Positions 1 to 9,650 of a DNA stretch of 64,000 nt are shown here, piece by piece. The notes beneath the pieces are model-generated. The model had not been told where the DNA came from. It saw nothing but the letters and a program-made list of their open reading frames with translations, and did no database searches. The stretch covers positions 1 through 64,000 of the forward strand of contig JAZNPF010000048.1 in assembly GCA_045589495.1 (NCBI GenBank), given 5' to 3'. The position numbers were made by a program, and so were the translations under genes. Position 1 is the stretch's first letter; each line of letters begins with the position of its first letter. Source of the stretch: SIG455 sp045589495 (GTDB lineage: Bacteria > Bacillota > Clostridia > UMGS1810).

Positions 1-500
1 GTAAGCTCAGCCGTTGTTTTTCTGAATTCCGGTACGTAAAAAATAGGGTCATATCCAAAACCATTTTCTCCTTTTGGTTCAAAATCAAGTGTTCCACGCA
101 CAACGCCTTCAAATATATGCTTTTCGCCATCAGGCAGAATAAGTGCTATGGCGCAGGCAAACTGTGCTCCTCTGGTTTCGGCATTTTCAACTTCTTCTAA
201 AAGTTTTACAACTCTGTCCTCGTCGGTGGCATCTTCACCGCAATATCTGGCGCTATATATTCCGGGGGCGCCGTTTAATGCATCAACCTCTATACCGGAA
301 TCGTCCGCAATAACGGCGCAATTCGTATGCCCGGAAACAGCTACTGCTTTAAGCATTGCATTTTCAGCAAAAGTTGTACCGTTTTCTTCAACGTCTATAT
401 CAACGCCTATTTCAGCCTGACTCATAACATTATGGTCGCCCAGTATTTTTTTAATTTCTTTTATTTTACCTTTGTTTTTTGTTGCTACTATTATATCCAT
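1..500 (-). CDS. rdgB: RdgB/HAM1 family XTP/dITP diphosphatase (3' end cut by window edge)
   Basis: This is the house-cleaning pyrophosphatase that hydrolyses non-canonical purine triphosphates (XTP, dITP, ITP) to monophosphates, keeping them out of DNA and RNA. I translated it by hand from the minus strand. It begins MDIIVATKNKGKIKEI, the nucleotide-binding N-terminus of the family, then shows TTFAENAMLKA, the ADDSGIEVDALNGAPGIYSARY core with its catalytic acidic residues, and GFGYDPIF near the left edge. The ATG at 498-500 has an AAGGTG ribosome site about 7 bases upstream. About 166 codons are visible; the family is near 200 residues, so roughly the last 30 lie outside the window. It follows galK on the same strand after 120 bases and may be co-transcribed with it. 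Confidence 0.93.
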   Translation of the reverse strand, partial: MDIIVATKNKGKIKEIKKILGDHNVMSQAEIGVDIDVEENGTTFAENAMLKAVAVSGHTNCAVIADDSGIEVDALNGAPGIYSARYCGEDATDEDRVVKLLEEVENAETRGAQFACAIALILPDGEKHIFEGVVRGTLDFEPKGENGFGYDPIFYVPEFRKTTAEL

Positions 501-526
501 TTATATTCACCTTATTAAACGTGCAA

Positions 527-551
527 AAAAAGCAAGCAGATTGTGCTTTTT
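527..551 (-). terminator. weak terminator-like hairpin after galK
   Basis: An 8-bp A/T-rich inverted repeat (AAAAAGCA / TGCTTTTT) is followed on the minus strand by a T run. It lies between galK and rdgB. The stem has only two G-C pairs, so it would at best attenuate. A second inverted repeat (CGAAGT ... ACTTCG) lies close by at about 557-581. Confidence 0.35.
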
Positions 552-620
552 CAAAACGAAGTCGTACTTATGTGTACTTCGAGTTTTTAAAAAGTGCGAG
601 ATGCGCCGCTTTTTTGTGCG

Positions 621-1805
621 TTATTTGAGTTCTTTTCCGCCATCGCCTAATTCCGTTACATAGAAATCTGCGGTCAGCCCTGTAATTTCAGTATATGCCT
701 TTCCGACTTTTTCTATAAATTCATCAACGCTTCCCTCTTCAACAATGCTTACGGTTGAACCTCCAAAGCCCGCACCGGTCATACGTGAACCAACTGTACC
801 GCTTATTTTACGAGCTTCATCAACCAATGTGTCAAGTTCAAGACAGGTAACTTCATAAAGGTCACGCAAAGAATCGTGAGATGCGTTCATAAGTTTTCCG
901 AACTCATCAATATCGCCCTTTGAAAGTGCATCAACAGAGCGCAGAACTCTGTCATCTTCGTAAATAACGTGTTCTACTCTCTTTAAAACAACTTCATCAT
1001 CAATAAGATGTTTGTGAGCATCAAATTCCGCTTTGCTTATTTCACCGAGGCAGGTTTTATCAGGCATAGCGGTTTTTAAAATTTCAAGACCTGTTTCACA
1101 TTCCTGCCTTCTCTGGTTATACGCGGAGGAGCCAAGCGAATGTTTTTTGTTTGTGTTGGCAATAACAATCTTCTTACCCTTTAAATCAAGTTCTACATAT
1201 TTATACGATAAATCTTTGCAATCAAGGAATATGGCGTGTCCCTCTTTACCCATAGCAGACGAGAACTGGTCCATAATTCCGCATTTAACACCAATATAAT
1301 GATGCTCTGCCATCTGGCTTATTTTTGCCATTTCAATCATATCTACGGGAGTAGTTATGCCGTTTTTCTCATTGGAAAGAGTTGCTATGCAAAGTGCCGT
1401 TGAAACTTCAATTGCAGCAGATGATGAAAGACCGCTTCCGTGAGGGGTTGTGTCGTCATAAAGCATATCCATTCCCATAACGTCATAGCCGTTTTTGAGC
1501 ATCTCATACGCAACACCGAGTTGGTAATCTCCCCATTTGAGTTCTTTGTAATTTTCAAGACTGTCAATATCTGCTTCAACCATAATCTTAAGGTCTGATG
1601 CCATAAGGCGTATTTTTCTGTCATCTCTTACTCTGCAGAGAATGGTTGTTTTCATTTTAAGAGCACCAGGGAATACATATCCACCATTATAGTCGGTATG
1701 CTCTCCAATAAGGTTCACTCTGCCGGGTGATGCAAAGGCACGTATATCTTTATCTTCACCGCCAAAATATTCTAAAAACATAGATTTCATTTCTTTAATT
1801 TCCAT
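621..1805 (-). CDS. galK: galactokinase
   Basis: Galactokinase phosphorylates alpha-D-galactose to galactose 1-phosphate with ATP, the entry step of the Leloir pathway in the cytoplasm. The 394-residue protein carries the galactokinase signature GRVNLIGEHTDYNGG at residues 28-42, the GHMP-kinase ATP loop PHGSGLSSSAA at 121-131, the catalytic-Asp segment CGIMDQF near 175-181 and a C-terminal GAGFGG motif. The ATG at 1803-1805 is preferred because GGAG lies about 10 bases upstream. An in-frame GTG at 1812-1814 would sit almost on top of that site. A near-consensus promoter lies just upstream, so the gene is transcribed independently of rpoC. No other gal genes are in the window. Confidence 0.96.
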   Translation of the reverse strand: MEIKEMKSMFLEYFGGEDKDIRAFASPGRVNLIGEHTDYNGGYVFPGALKMKTTILCRVRDDRKIRLMASDLKIMVEADIDSLENYKELKWGDYQLGVAYEMLKNGYDVMGMDMLYDDTTPHGSGLSSSAAIEVSTALCIATLSNEKNGITTPVDMIEMAKISQMAEHHYIGVKCGIMDQFSSAMGKEGHAIFLDCKDLSYKYVELDLKGKKIVIANTNKKHSLGSSAYNQRRQECETGLEILKTAMPDKTCLGEISKAEFDAHKHLIDDEVVLKRVEHVIYEDDRVLRSVDALSKGDIDEFGKLMNASHDSLRDLYEVTCLELDTLVDEARKISGTVGSRMTGAGFGGSTVSIVEEGSVDEFIEKVGKAYTEITGLTADFYVTELGDGGKELK

Positions 1806-1842
1806 GTAAAACACGCTCCATTTTTAATGTTTATATACAATG

Positions 1843-1871
1843 ATTATATACTGAATTTGGATAGTAGTCAA
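1843..1871 (-). promoter_or_regulatory. sigma-A-type promoter of galK
   Basis: On the minus strand TTGACT (1866-1871) and TATAAT (1843-1848) are separated by 17 bp. The predicted start gives a leader of about 30 nt before galK, too short for a riboswitch. Confidence 0.8.
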
Positions 1872-1974
1872 GACAAAACATATATATTACCTGCTCTATA
1901 ATTTGATGCTAAAAACATCTTGGAAAATCACATAACTAATGATATAATAATTTTGCGATATACACGAAATACCA

Positions 1975-2006
1975 AAAACCCCCGGGGAGACTTCCTCGGG
2001 GGTTTT
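1975..2006 (-). terminator. rpoC transcription terminator
   Basis: A 14-bp stem (AAAACCCCCGAGGA on the minus strand, one mismatch) with a 4-nt loop begins 9 bases past the rpoC stop. The T run is the 3' arm's own end. It closes the rpoBC transcription unit. Confidence 0.88.
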
Positions 2007-2014
2007 ACTCTTTA

Positions 2015-5000
2015 TTATAATTCAGGAATGTCAATCTTATCGTCAGTATGAACGATAGGAGTAACGATGTCAACATCAGAATAAAGCGGCATACCTGTAC
2101 CTGCAGGAATGAGTTTACCGATGATAACATTTTCTTTAAGACCGATAAGAGGATCAATCTTACCTTTCGTAGCGGCGTCTGTAAGAACTCTTGTTGTTTC
2201 CTGGAACGACGCTGCTGATAGGAACGAATCTGTAGCAAGGGCTGTTTTGGTAATACCAAGCAATACAGGTTTGCATGTGGGAGGTGTTTTGCCCTCAGCC
2301 ACTACTTCATCATATACTGCGTCAAACTCTGCTTTATCAACCATAGAGCCGATAAGCAAGTTTGTATCACCCTGTTCTTCTACACGTACCTTTCTGAGCA
2401 TCTGGCGAACGATAACCTCAATATGCTTATCGTTAATATCAATACCCTGCAAACGATATACGCGCTGTACTTCCTGAATAAGATAATCCTGAACAGCGGT
2501 AACACCTTTGATACGGAGCAAGTCGTGAGGATATACAGAACCTTCTGTAAGTTCGTCACCCGCTTCAAGTGCCTGACCATTCTCAACTTTAATTCTTGAA
2601 CCGTAAGGAATAAGGTAAGTGTTTTTCTCGCCTGTTTCCTGATTGGTAACAACGATTTCACGTTTCTTATTAGTTTCAACAAGTTCTGCCACACCGCCTG
2701 TATCTGTAACAACAGCAAGGCCTTTCGGTTTACGTGCCTCAAACAACTCTTCGACACGGGGCAGACCCTGAGTAATATCTTCACCCGCAACACCACCGGT
2801 GTGGAATGTTCTCATTGTAAGCTGTGTACCAGGTTCACCGATAGACTGAGCAGCGATAATACCAACCGCTTCACCGGCATTAACAAGTTTGCCGTTTGAA
2901 AGGTTAGAACCATAACATTTAGAACATACACCAACACGTGAGTGACAGGTAAGGATACTTCTGATTTTAACTGCTTTGATACCTGCTGCAACAACTTTAG
3001 ATGCGTCAACTTCAGACATAAGTTGATCAGCAGCAACTATGAGTTCACCGGTTTCAGGATGAACAACATCTTCCATAGCAACTCTGCCAACGAGTCTGTC
3101 GTGCAGTGATTCAATAAGTTCGTTACCGTCTTTGATGTCCGTTGCCACAATACCCTCGTGTGTGCCACAGTCATGCTCGCGGATGATAACGTCCTGAGAT
3201 ACGTCTACAAGACGTCTTGTGAGGTAACCTGAGTCCGCTGTACGAAGCGCTGTATCGGCAAGACCTTTACGTGCACCGTGAGTTGAAATAAAGTACTCAA
3301 GTACGTTAAGACCTTCACGGAAGTTAGCCTTGATAGGAATCTCTATCGCACGACCTGATGTATCAGCCATCAAACCACGCATACCGGCAAGCTGTTTAAT
3401 CTGGTCTTTACTACCACGAGCACCGGAAGTTGCCATCATATAGATGGGGTTGAATTCGTCAAGGTTATCCATAAGAGCATTTGAAATGGTGTCAACTGTT
3501 TCATTCCATGTTTTGATAACTCGGTCATAACGTTCTTCATCAGAAATACGTCCGCGTTTGTACTGCATTGTGATTTTGTCAACTTCTTTTTCCGCTTCAA
3601 CGAGGATTTCGTTTTTAGAATCCGGAATTTCCATATCAGATACGCTGATTGTGATAGCGCCTCTGGTAGAGAATTTGAAACCGAGTGCTTTGATTTTATC
3701 AAGCACTTCTGCAGTTTCGGTTGTATTGTGAACACGTATGCAGTTATCAACAATTTTACCGAGAACTTTTTTATCAACAACGAAGTTTACTTCAAGTTCA
3801 AATTCGTTATCGGGGTTTGTTCTGTCTACAAAGCCCAGGTCCTGAGGAATGTTTGCATTGAAGATAAGACGTCCAACGGTTGCGTCAATAATCTTGGATC
3901 TGCGTTCTCCGTTAAGACCAACTTTTTCTCTAAGCACTTTAATAGGTGCATGCAGACCTACTGCACCCATATTATATGCAAAAATCGCCTCGTCATAAGA
4001 TGAGAAATATTTGCCTTCGCCGGGTTCACCGGGTTTCTGTATAGTAAGATAGTAACTACCAAGAACCATATCCTGTGTAGGTACGGTTACGGCTTTACCA
4101 TCCTGCGGTTTTAAAACGTTGTTTGCAGAAAGCATCAAGAATCTTGCCTCTGCCTGTGCCTCGGGTGAAAGCGGTACGTGAACAGCCATCTGGTCTCCGT
4201 CGAAGTCGGCGTTGTACGCTGTACATACCAACGGATGCAGTTTAAGCGCTCTGCCTTCAACAAGAATAGGCTCAAATGCCTGAATACCAAGTCTGTGAAG
4301 TGTAGGTGCACGGTTCAGAAGAACGGGGTGCTCTTTGATAACATCTTCAAGCATATCCCAAACTTCAGGACGAACACGTTCAACCATACGTTTTGCACTC
4401 TTGATATTGTGGCAGAAGCCATCACTTACAAGACGTTTCATTACAAAAGGTTTAAACAGTTCAAGTGCCATTTCTTTAGGCAGACCGCACTGATAAATCT
4501 TTAGTTCAGGGCCTACAACGATAACTGAACGTCCTGAATAGTCAACACGTTTACCAAGCAGGTTCTGTCTGAATCGGCCCTGCTTACCTTTGAGCATATC
4601 AGAAAGTGATTTCAAAGGACGGTTTGAAGAACCTGTAACGGGTCTTCCGCGTCTGCCGTTATCTATAAGTGCGTCAACTGCTTCCTGAAGCATTCTTTTT
4701 TCATTTCTTACAATGATATCAGGTGCTTCAAGTTCCAAAAGTCTTCTCAAACGGTTGTTTCTGTTGATAACACGTCTGTAAAGGTCGTTAAGGTCAGATG
4801 TTGCAAATCTGCCACCGTCAAGTTGTACCATCGGACGGATTTCCGGCGGAATTACGGGAACAACATCCATAACCATCCATTCAGGTTTGTTGCCTGAAAG
4901 TCTGAATGCTTCAACAACCTCAAGACGTTTAACGATTCTTACTTTTTTCTGTCCCTGTGCTTCTTCAAGTTCTTTTTTGAGTTCTTCAGAAGTTTTATCA

Positions 5001-5554
5001 AGGTCTATTTCAGCAAGAAGTTCTTTGATGGCTTCAGCACCCATTCCTACACGGAATTTGCCTTCGCCGTATTTTTCCAGATTGTCGCGGTATTCTTTTT
5101 CTGCAAGAATCTGTTTTTTGGTAAGGTCTGTTTTACCAGGGTCTATTACGATATATGCCGCAAAGTAAAGTACTTTTTCAAGTGCTCTGGGAGATACGTC
5201 AAGCATAAGTCCCATACGGCTGGGTATACCTTTAAAGTACCAGATATGAGATACAGGGGCAGCAAGTTCAATGTGACCCATACGCTCACGACGTACTTTT
5301 GAACGGGTAACTTCTACGCCGCATCGGTCGCAGACGATACCTTTGTATCTAATTCTTTTATACTTACCGCAGTAACATTCCCAGTCTTTTGTAGGACCAA
5401 AGATACGTTCACAGAACAAACCGTCACGTTCAGGTTTGAGTGTGCGGTAATTTATGGTTTCGGGCTTTTTAACCTCGCCTCTTGACCATTCTCTGATTTT
5501 TTCAGGAGAAGCCAGAGCGATTTTTATAGCATCAAAATTATTATATTCTAACAT
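2015..5554 (-). CDS. rpoC: DNA-directed RNA polymerase beta' subunit
   Basis: This is the largest catalytic subunit of RNA polymerase. The 1179-residue length is normal for Firmicutes. The N-terminal zinc site uses Cys60, Cys62, Cys75 and Cys78 (CYCG ... CDRCG). The catalytic magnesium loop NADFDGDQMAVHVPLS lies around residue 450, and a second zinc site (CHSRVGVCSKCYG) lies in the C-terminal half, followed by the AAQSIGEPGTQLTMRTFHTGG bridge/trigger region, quoted here only as family context. The ATG at 5552-5554 has a GAGAGGAG ribosome site and is 15 bases after the rpoB stop, so the pair is translated from one message. No large lineage insertion was noticed. A strong terminator follows. 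Confidence 0.99.
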   Translation of the reverse strand: MLEYNNFDAIKIALASPEKIREWSRGEVKKPETINYRTLKPERDGLFCERIFGPTKDWECYCGKYKRIRYKGIVCDRCGVEVTRSKVRRERMGHIELAAPVSHIWYFKGIPSRMGLMLDVSPRALEKVLYFAAYIVIDPGKTDLTKKQILAEKEYRDNLEKYGEGKFRVGMGAEAIKELLAEIDLDKTSEELKKELEEAQGQKKVRIVKRLEVVEAFRLSGNKPEWMVMDVVPVIPPEIRPMVQLDGGRFATSDLNDLYRRVINRNNRLRRLLELEAPDIIVRNEKRMLQEAVDALIDNGRRGRPVTGSSNRPLKSLSDMLKGKQGRFRQNLLGKRVDYSGRSVIVVGPELKIYQCGLPKEMALELFKPFVMKRLVSDGFCHNIKSAKRMVERVRPEVWDMLEDVIKEHPVLLNRAPTLHRLGIQAFEPILVEGRALKLHPLVCTAYNADFDGDQMAVHVPLSPEAQAEARFLMLSANNVLKPQDGKAVTVPTQDMVLGSYYLTIQKPGEPGEGKYFSSYDEAIFAYNMGAVGLHAPIKVLREKVGLNGERRSKIIDATVGRLIFNANIPQDLGFVDRTNPDNEFELEVNFVVDKKVLGKIVDNCIRVHNTTETAEVLDKIKALGFKFSTRGAITISVSDMEIPDSKNEILVEAEKEVDKITMQYKRGRISDEERYDRVIKTWNETVDTISNALMDNLDEFNPIYMMATSGARGSKDQIKQLAGMRGLMADTSGRAIEIPIKANFREGLNVLEYFISTHGARKGLADTALRTADSGYLTRRLVDVSQDVIIREHDCGTHEGIVATDIKDGNELIESLHDRLVGRVAMEDVVHPETGELIVAADQLMSEVDASKVVAAGIKAVKIRSILTCHSRVGVCSKCYGSNLSNGKLVNAGEAVGIIAAQSIGEPGTQLTMRTFHTGGVAGEDITQGLPRVEELFEARKPKGLAVVTDTGGVAELVETNKKREIVVTNQETGEKNTYLIPYGSRIKVENGQALEAGDELTEGSVYPHDLLRIKGVTAVQDYLIQEVQRVYRLQGIDINDKHIEVIVRQMLRKVRVEEQGDTNLLIGSMVDKAEFDAVYDEVVAEGKTPPTCKPVLLGITKTALATDSFLSAASFQETTRVLTDAATKGKIDPLIGLKENVIIGKLIPAGTGMPLYSDVDIVTPIVHTDDKIDIPEL

Positions 5555-5569
5555 GGCTTATCTCCTCTC

Positions 5570-8500
5570 TTAAAACTCGTCATCGTCAAAGGAATCAAGA
5601 TCCTCTACGTTTTCCAGATCTGCAACATCGTCAAGGTCTTCAAAATCGAGCAAGTCGATATATTCACCTTCGTCAGCCTCTTTTATAAAGGGCGCATCGT
5701 CCAGAGCGTCTTCCATATCCATATCGGGTTCAGGTTCAACGTCTTCGAAGTCATCATCGATAAAGTCTTCATCTTCAATAATGTCATCGTCATCAGCAGA
5801 ATCACCGCCGAAGTCAAGTTCGTCACCCTCAAGATTCAGGCGGAGTGATCCTACACCGTCATCCTCATCGTCCTCTTTAATCGGGATTTCTGCTCCTTCT
5901 TCGTCAAGAACAGTAACGTCAAGCGCAAGGCTCTGCAACTCTTTGATGAGTACCTTGAACGATTCAGGAACTCCCGGTTTCGGTACGTTATCGCCTTTTA
6001 CGATGCTTTCGTAAGTTTTAACACGTCCGACAACATCGTCCGACTTAACAGTAAGGATTTCCTGAAGTGTATATGCTGCACCATAAGCCTCAAGAGCCCA
6101 AACTTCCATTTCACCGAATCTCTGTCCGCCGAACTGTGCTTTACCGCCCAGAGGCTGCTGAGTAACGAGTGAGTAAGGACCGGTTGAACGTGCGTGAATC
6201 TTATCGTCAACCAAGTGAGCAAGTTTGAGGTAGTGCATATATCCAACGGTTACCGGATTATCAAAAGGTTCACCCGTTCTACCGTCGTAAAGAACTGTTT
6301 TACCATCTTCAGAGAAGCCTGCCATTTTGAGAGTTTCTCTGATTTCGCTTTCAGTTGCACCGTCAAATACCGGTGTGGCAATCTTCCAGCCAAGTGCTTT
6401 TGCAGCATAGCCCAAATGTACTTCAAGCACCTGACCGATATTCATACGTGAAGGTACGCCGAGGGGGTTGAGTACAATCTGGAGAGGTGTGCCGTCAGGA
6501 AGGAAAGGCATATCCTCTTCAGGAAGAATTCTTGAAATAACACCTTTGTTACCATGGCGTCCAGCCATTTTATCGCCGACAGAAATCTTACGTTTCTGTG
6601 CTATATAACATCTTACAATCTGGTTTACTCCGGGTGGCAGTTCATCGCCGTTTTCACGTGTAAACACTTTAACGTCTACTACGATACCGGATTCACCGTG
6701 AGGTACTCTTAAAGATGTGTCACGTACATCTCTTGCTTTTTCACCGAAGATAGCACGGAGCAATCTTTCTTCAGCAGAGAGTTCTGTTTCACCCTTAGGA
6801 GTAACTTTACCTACTAAAATATCACCTGTATGAACTTCAGCACCAATTCTTACAATACCGCGTTCATCAAGGTCTTTCAATGCATCTTCACCAACGTTTG
6901 GAATATCACGTGTGATTTCTTCCGGACCGAGTTTTGTATCTCTTGATTCTGACTCGTATTCTTCAATATGGATTGATGTGAACACGTCGTCTTTAACGAG
7001 TTTTTCGTTAATCAAGATAGCATCCTCGTAGTTATAACCTTCCCAGGTCATAAATCCGATAAGAATGTTTTTACCAAGTGCAATTTCACCGTTTGCAGTT
7101 GAAGGACCGTCAGCGATAACATCGCCTTTGGCAACTTTTTCGCCCACTTCAACAATTGGTTTCTGGTTAATGCATGTGCTCTGGTTAGAACGCATAAACT
7201 TGGTGAATCTGTATTCAGTTGATTTGTTGCCTTTTTCTTTGATAATAACTTTATTAGCGTCAACATAAGATACAGTACCGGCTTCTTTTGCCAGAACAAC
7301 TGTACCTGAATCTCTTGCAGCCTTGTACTCCATACCTGTACCTACGATGGGGGATTCGGTAGTGAGAAGCGGCACTGCCTGACGCTGCATGTTAGATCCC
7401 ATCAGCGCACGAACAGCGTCGTCGTTTTCAAGGAAGGGGATCATAGCGGTAGCAACTGATACAATCTGTCTGGGAGATACGTCTACAAAGTCAACCTTTT
7501 CAGGCTCAACTTCAATAAACTCATCTCTGTATCTTACGATAACTTTACTGTTGGCAAAACTGCCGTCTTCGTTAATCTTTTCACTGGCAGGAGCAACTGT
7601 GTAGTTATCTTCTATATCAGCAGTCATATAAACTACTTCATCTGTAACTTTAAGAGTTTTCTTATCAAATTTACGATAAGGTGCTTCGATAAAGCCGAAC
7701 TCATTGATTCTTGCATAAGAAGCAAGAGAGTTGATAAGACCGATGTTAGGACCTTCAGGTGTTTCGATAGGACACATACGGCCATAGTGTGAATGGTGAA
7801 CGTCACGAACTTCGAAGCCTGCTCTCTCACGGCTCAAACCACCGGGACCGAGGGCTGAAAGACGTCTTTTATGAGTAAGTTCTGCCAGAGGGTTAGTCTG
7901 ATCCATGAACTGTGAAAGCTGAGATGAACCAAAGAATTCTTTTATTGCAGAAACTACGGGACGTGAGTTGATAAGACTCTGTGGTGTAAGCGCATCAATA
8001 TCCTGAATTGTCATTCTTTCACGAACAATTCTTTCAAGTCTTGCAAGACCGATTCTGAACTGGTTCTGCAAAAGTTCTCCTACTGCTCTTAAACGACGGT
8101 TACCCAAATGGTCAATATCATCTGTTGTACCGATGCCGTACTGGAGATTTAACTGATAGTTGATAGATGCAAAAATATCGGCAATGATGATATGCTTGGG
8201 AACAAGTTCATCCATTCTTCTGCGGATTTCTGCTTTAATTTCGTCTTCAGCAGTAAACTGCTCAAGTATTTCTTTGAGCACGCTGAACTTAACCTTCTCT
8301 GTTATTTCCATATCAGAAATATCGAAAGGAATATGATTTTCAATGCGTACCATATCATTAGAAAACACTTTTACTTCTCTGCCGTCTACATTAAGGTAAA
8401 CAACATTTATGCCGGCATTTTCAATGTTTTCAGCCTGTTCACGGCTGATAAGGTCGCCTGATTTAACTATAATTTCGCCTGTTTCTTCATCAATGATATC

Positions 8501-9373
8501 ACGTGCTGCCATGCCGTTTCTGATACGTGAAGCCATTGCAAGTTTCTGGTTGAATTTGAAACGGCCTACTTTTGAAAGGTCATATCTTTTTGCATCAAAG
8601 AACAGTGAATTTATCAAAGATGTTGAACTGTCTACCGTAGGAGGCTCACCTGGACGCAATTTCTTGTAGATTTCAAGCAGTGCCTCTTCAGTATCCTGAG
8701 TAGAGTCTTTTTCTAAAGTAACGAGAAGTTTTTCTTCTTCGCCAAACAACTCCAAAATCTGTGCATTTGAAGACAAACCTAATGCACGGATAAGAACTGT
8801 AATCGGGATTTTACGTGTTCTGTCAATACGAACAGATAAAATATCGTTAGAATCATTTTCATATTCAAGCCAAGCACCGCGGTTGGGGATAACCTGAGAA
8901 GAAAACAACTCTTTACCGGTTTTATCATGATCCATAGCATAATAGATGCCCGGACTTCTTACAACCTGGCTTACGATAACACGTTCAGCACCGTTGATGA
9001 TAAAAGTACCCTGATCTGTCATAAGCGGGAGTTCGCCCATAAAGATTTCCTGTTCTTTTACCTCACCGGTTTCTTTATTTATAAGCCGCACTTTGATTTT
9101 AAGAGGTTTTGAATACGTAGCGTCACGCGCTTTACATTCTTCAATAGAATATTTGGGATCGTCCTCCAGATAATAGTCGCTGAATTCCAACACAAGATTA
9201 CCCGAGTAATCGCATATCGGGGAGACATCTTCCAATACTTCTTTCAAACCCTTATCAATAAACCACTGATAAGAATTTTTCTGTATTTCGATTAAGTTTG
9301 GCATTTCAAGAACTTCGGTTGATTTAGCATAACTCATTCTCTCATTTTTGCCAAGCTTGATAGGATGTACCAT
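5570..9373 (-). CDS. rpoB: DNA-directed RNA polymerase beta subunit
   Basis: This is the second catalytic RNA polymerase subunit. The start is the ATG at 9371-9373 (MVHPIKLGKNER), 7 bases after a GAGGTGA ribosome site. The frame stays open 47 codons further upstream, but that stretch has no ribosome site and lies between promoter and start. The rifampicin region (GSSQLSQFMDQTNPLAEL, then THKRRLSALGPGGL) carries the sensitive-type Asp, His and Ser residues. The conserved end around HARSTGPYSLVTQQPLGGKA is intact. The last 101 residues form a very acidic tail, about half Asp and Glu. The protein has 1267 residues. It is the first gene of a two-gene rpoB-rpoC unit with its own promoter. Confidence 0.99.
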   Translation of the reverse strand: MVHPIKLGKNERMSYAKSTEVLEMPNLIEIQKNSYQWFIDKGLKEVLEDVSPICDYSGNLVLEFSDYYLEDDPKYSIEECKARDATYSKPLKIKVRLINKETGEVKEQEIFMGELPLMTDQGTFIINGAERVIVSQVVRSPGIYYAMDHDKTGKELFSSQVIPNRGAWLEYENDSNDILSVRIDRTRKIPITVLIRALGLSSNAQILELFGEEEKLLVTLEKDSTQDTEEALLEIYKKLRPGEPPTVDSSTSLINSLFFDAKRYDLSKVGRFKFNQKLAMASRIRNGMAARDIIDEETGEIIVKSGDLISREQAENIENAGINVVYLNVDGREVKVFSNDMVRIENHIPFDISDMEITEKVKFSVLKEILEQFTAEDEIKAEIRRRMDELVPKHIIIADIFASINYQLNLQYGIGTTDDIDHLGNRRLRAVGELLQNQFRIGLARLERIVRERMTIQDIDALTPQSLINSRPVVSAIKEFFGSSQLSQFMDQTNPLAELTHKRRLSALGPGGLSRERAGFEVRDVHHSHYGRMCPIETPEGPNIGLINSLASYARINEFGFIEAPYRKFDKKTLKVTDEVVYMTADIEDNYTVAPASEKINEDGSFANSKVIVRYRDEFIEVEPEKVDFVDVSPRQIVSVATAMIPFLENDDAVRALMGSNMQRQAVPLLTTESPIVGTGMEYKAARDSGTVVLAKEAGTVSYVDANKVIIKEKGNKSTEYRFTKFMRSNQSTCINQKPIVEVGEKVAKGDVIADGPSTANGEIALGKNILIGFMTWEGYNYEDAILINEKLVKDDVFTSIHIEEYESESRDTKLGPEEITRDIPNVGEDALKDLDERGIVRIGAEVHTGDILVGKVTPKGETELSAEERLLRAIFGEKARDVRDTSLRVPHGESGIVVDVKVFTRENGDELPPGVNQIVRCYIAQKRKISVGDKMAGRHGNKGVISRILPEEDMPFLPDGTPLQIVLNPLGVPSRMNIGQVLEVHLGYAAKALGWKIATPVFDGATESEIRETLKMAGFSEDGKTVLYDGRTGEPFDNPVTVGYMHYLKLAHLVDDKIHARSTGPYSLVTQQPLGGKAQFGGQRFGEMEVWALEAYGAAYTLQEILTVKSDDVVGRVKTYESIVKGDNVPKPGVPESFKVLIKELQSLALDVTVLDEEGAEIPIKEDDEDDGVGSLRLNLEGDELDFGGDSADDDDIIEDEDFIDDDFEDVEPEPDMDMEDALDDAPFIKEADEGEYIDLLDFEDLDDVADLENVEDLDSFDDDEF

Positions 9374-9539
9374 AAAACAAATCACCTCATATTTTTTTAT
9401 AAGTATAAAACGTGCGGTGCAATATACCCGATTTGTGCTGAAAAATACTTGGAAATTTAACCAAAAACAACACGAAAGATACATGGATATTTTGTAGTAA
9501 TAAACAAACTCCATGCACCAAAACTGGATATGATTGCAA
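9374..9539 (-). other. rpoB 5' leader
   Basis: About 165 nt lie between the predicted transcription start and the rpoB ATG. The leader contains an inverted repeat CATGGA ... TCCATG separated by about 22 nt and ends in the GAGGTGA ribosome site. The frame of rpoB is open through most of it. I recognise no L10/L12-type site or named leader RNA. Confidence 0.45.
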
Positions 9540-9545
9540 TTTACA

Positions 9546-9574
9546 ATAATAACACATAACAGTCAATGTGTCAA
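9546..9574 (-). promoter_or_regulatory. sigma-A-type promoter of rpoBC
   Basis: The minus strand has TTGACA (9569-9574), a 17-bp spacer and TATTAT (9546-9551). It lies just downstream of the lonB terminator, so rpoBC is transcribed on its own. Confidence 0.83.
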
Positions 9575-9622
9575 GCACTATTTTTTAAAATTTTTAAAAT
9601 TTTTTTATGTACCTATAAAAGT

Positions 9623-9650
9623 AAAAAGCGGTCAACTGACCGCTTTTTTT
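9623..9650 (-). terminator. lonB terminator overlapping the lonB stop codon
   Basis: A 12-bp perfect stem (AAAAAGCGGTCA / TGACCGCTTTTT) with a 2-nt loop is followed by T-rich sequence on the minus strand. The lonB TGA (9632-9634) lies inside the stem, so the last lonB codons supply the 5' arm. Confidence 0.85.

Noticed and set aside
7800..8000. Rifampicin-resistance substitution in rpoB
   Set aside because: The residues equivalent to Asp516, His526 and Ser531 are all of the sensitive type.
9374..9514. Possible 47-residue N-terminal extension of RpoB in an open upstream frame
   Set aside because: It lies between the promoter and the proper start, has no ribosome site, and MVHPIKLGK at 9373 matches family starts with a GAGGTGA site.
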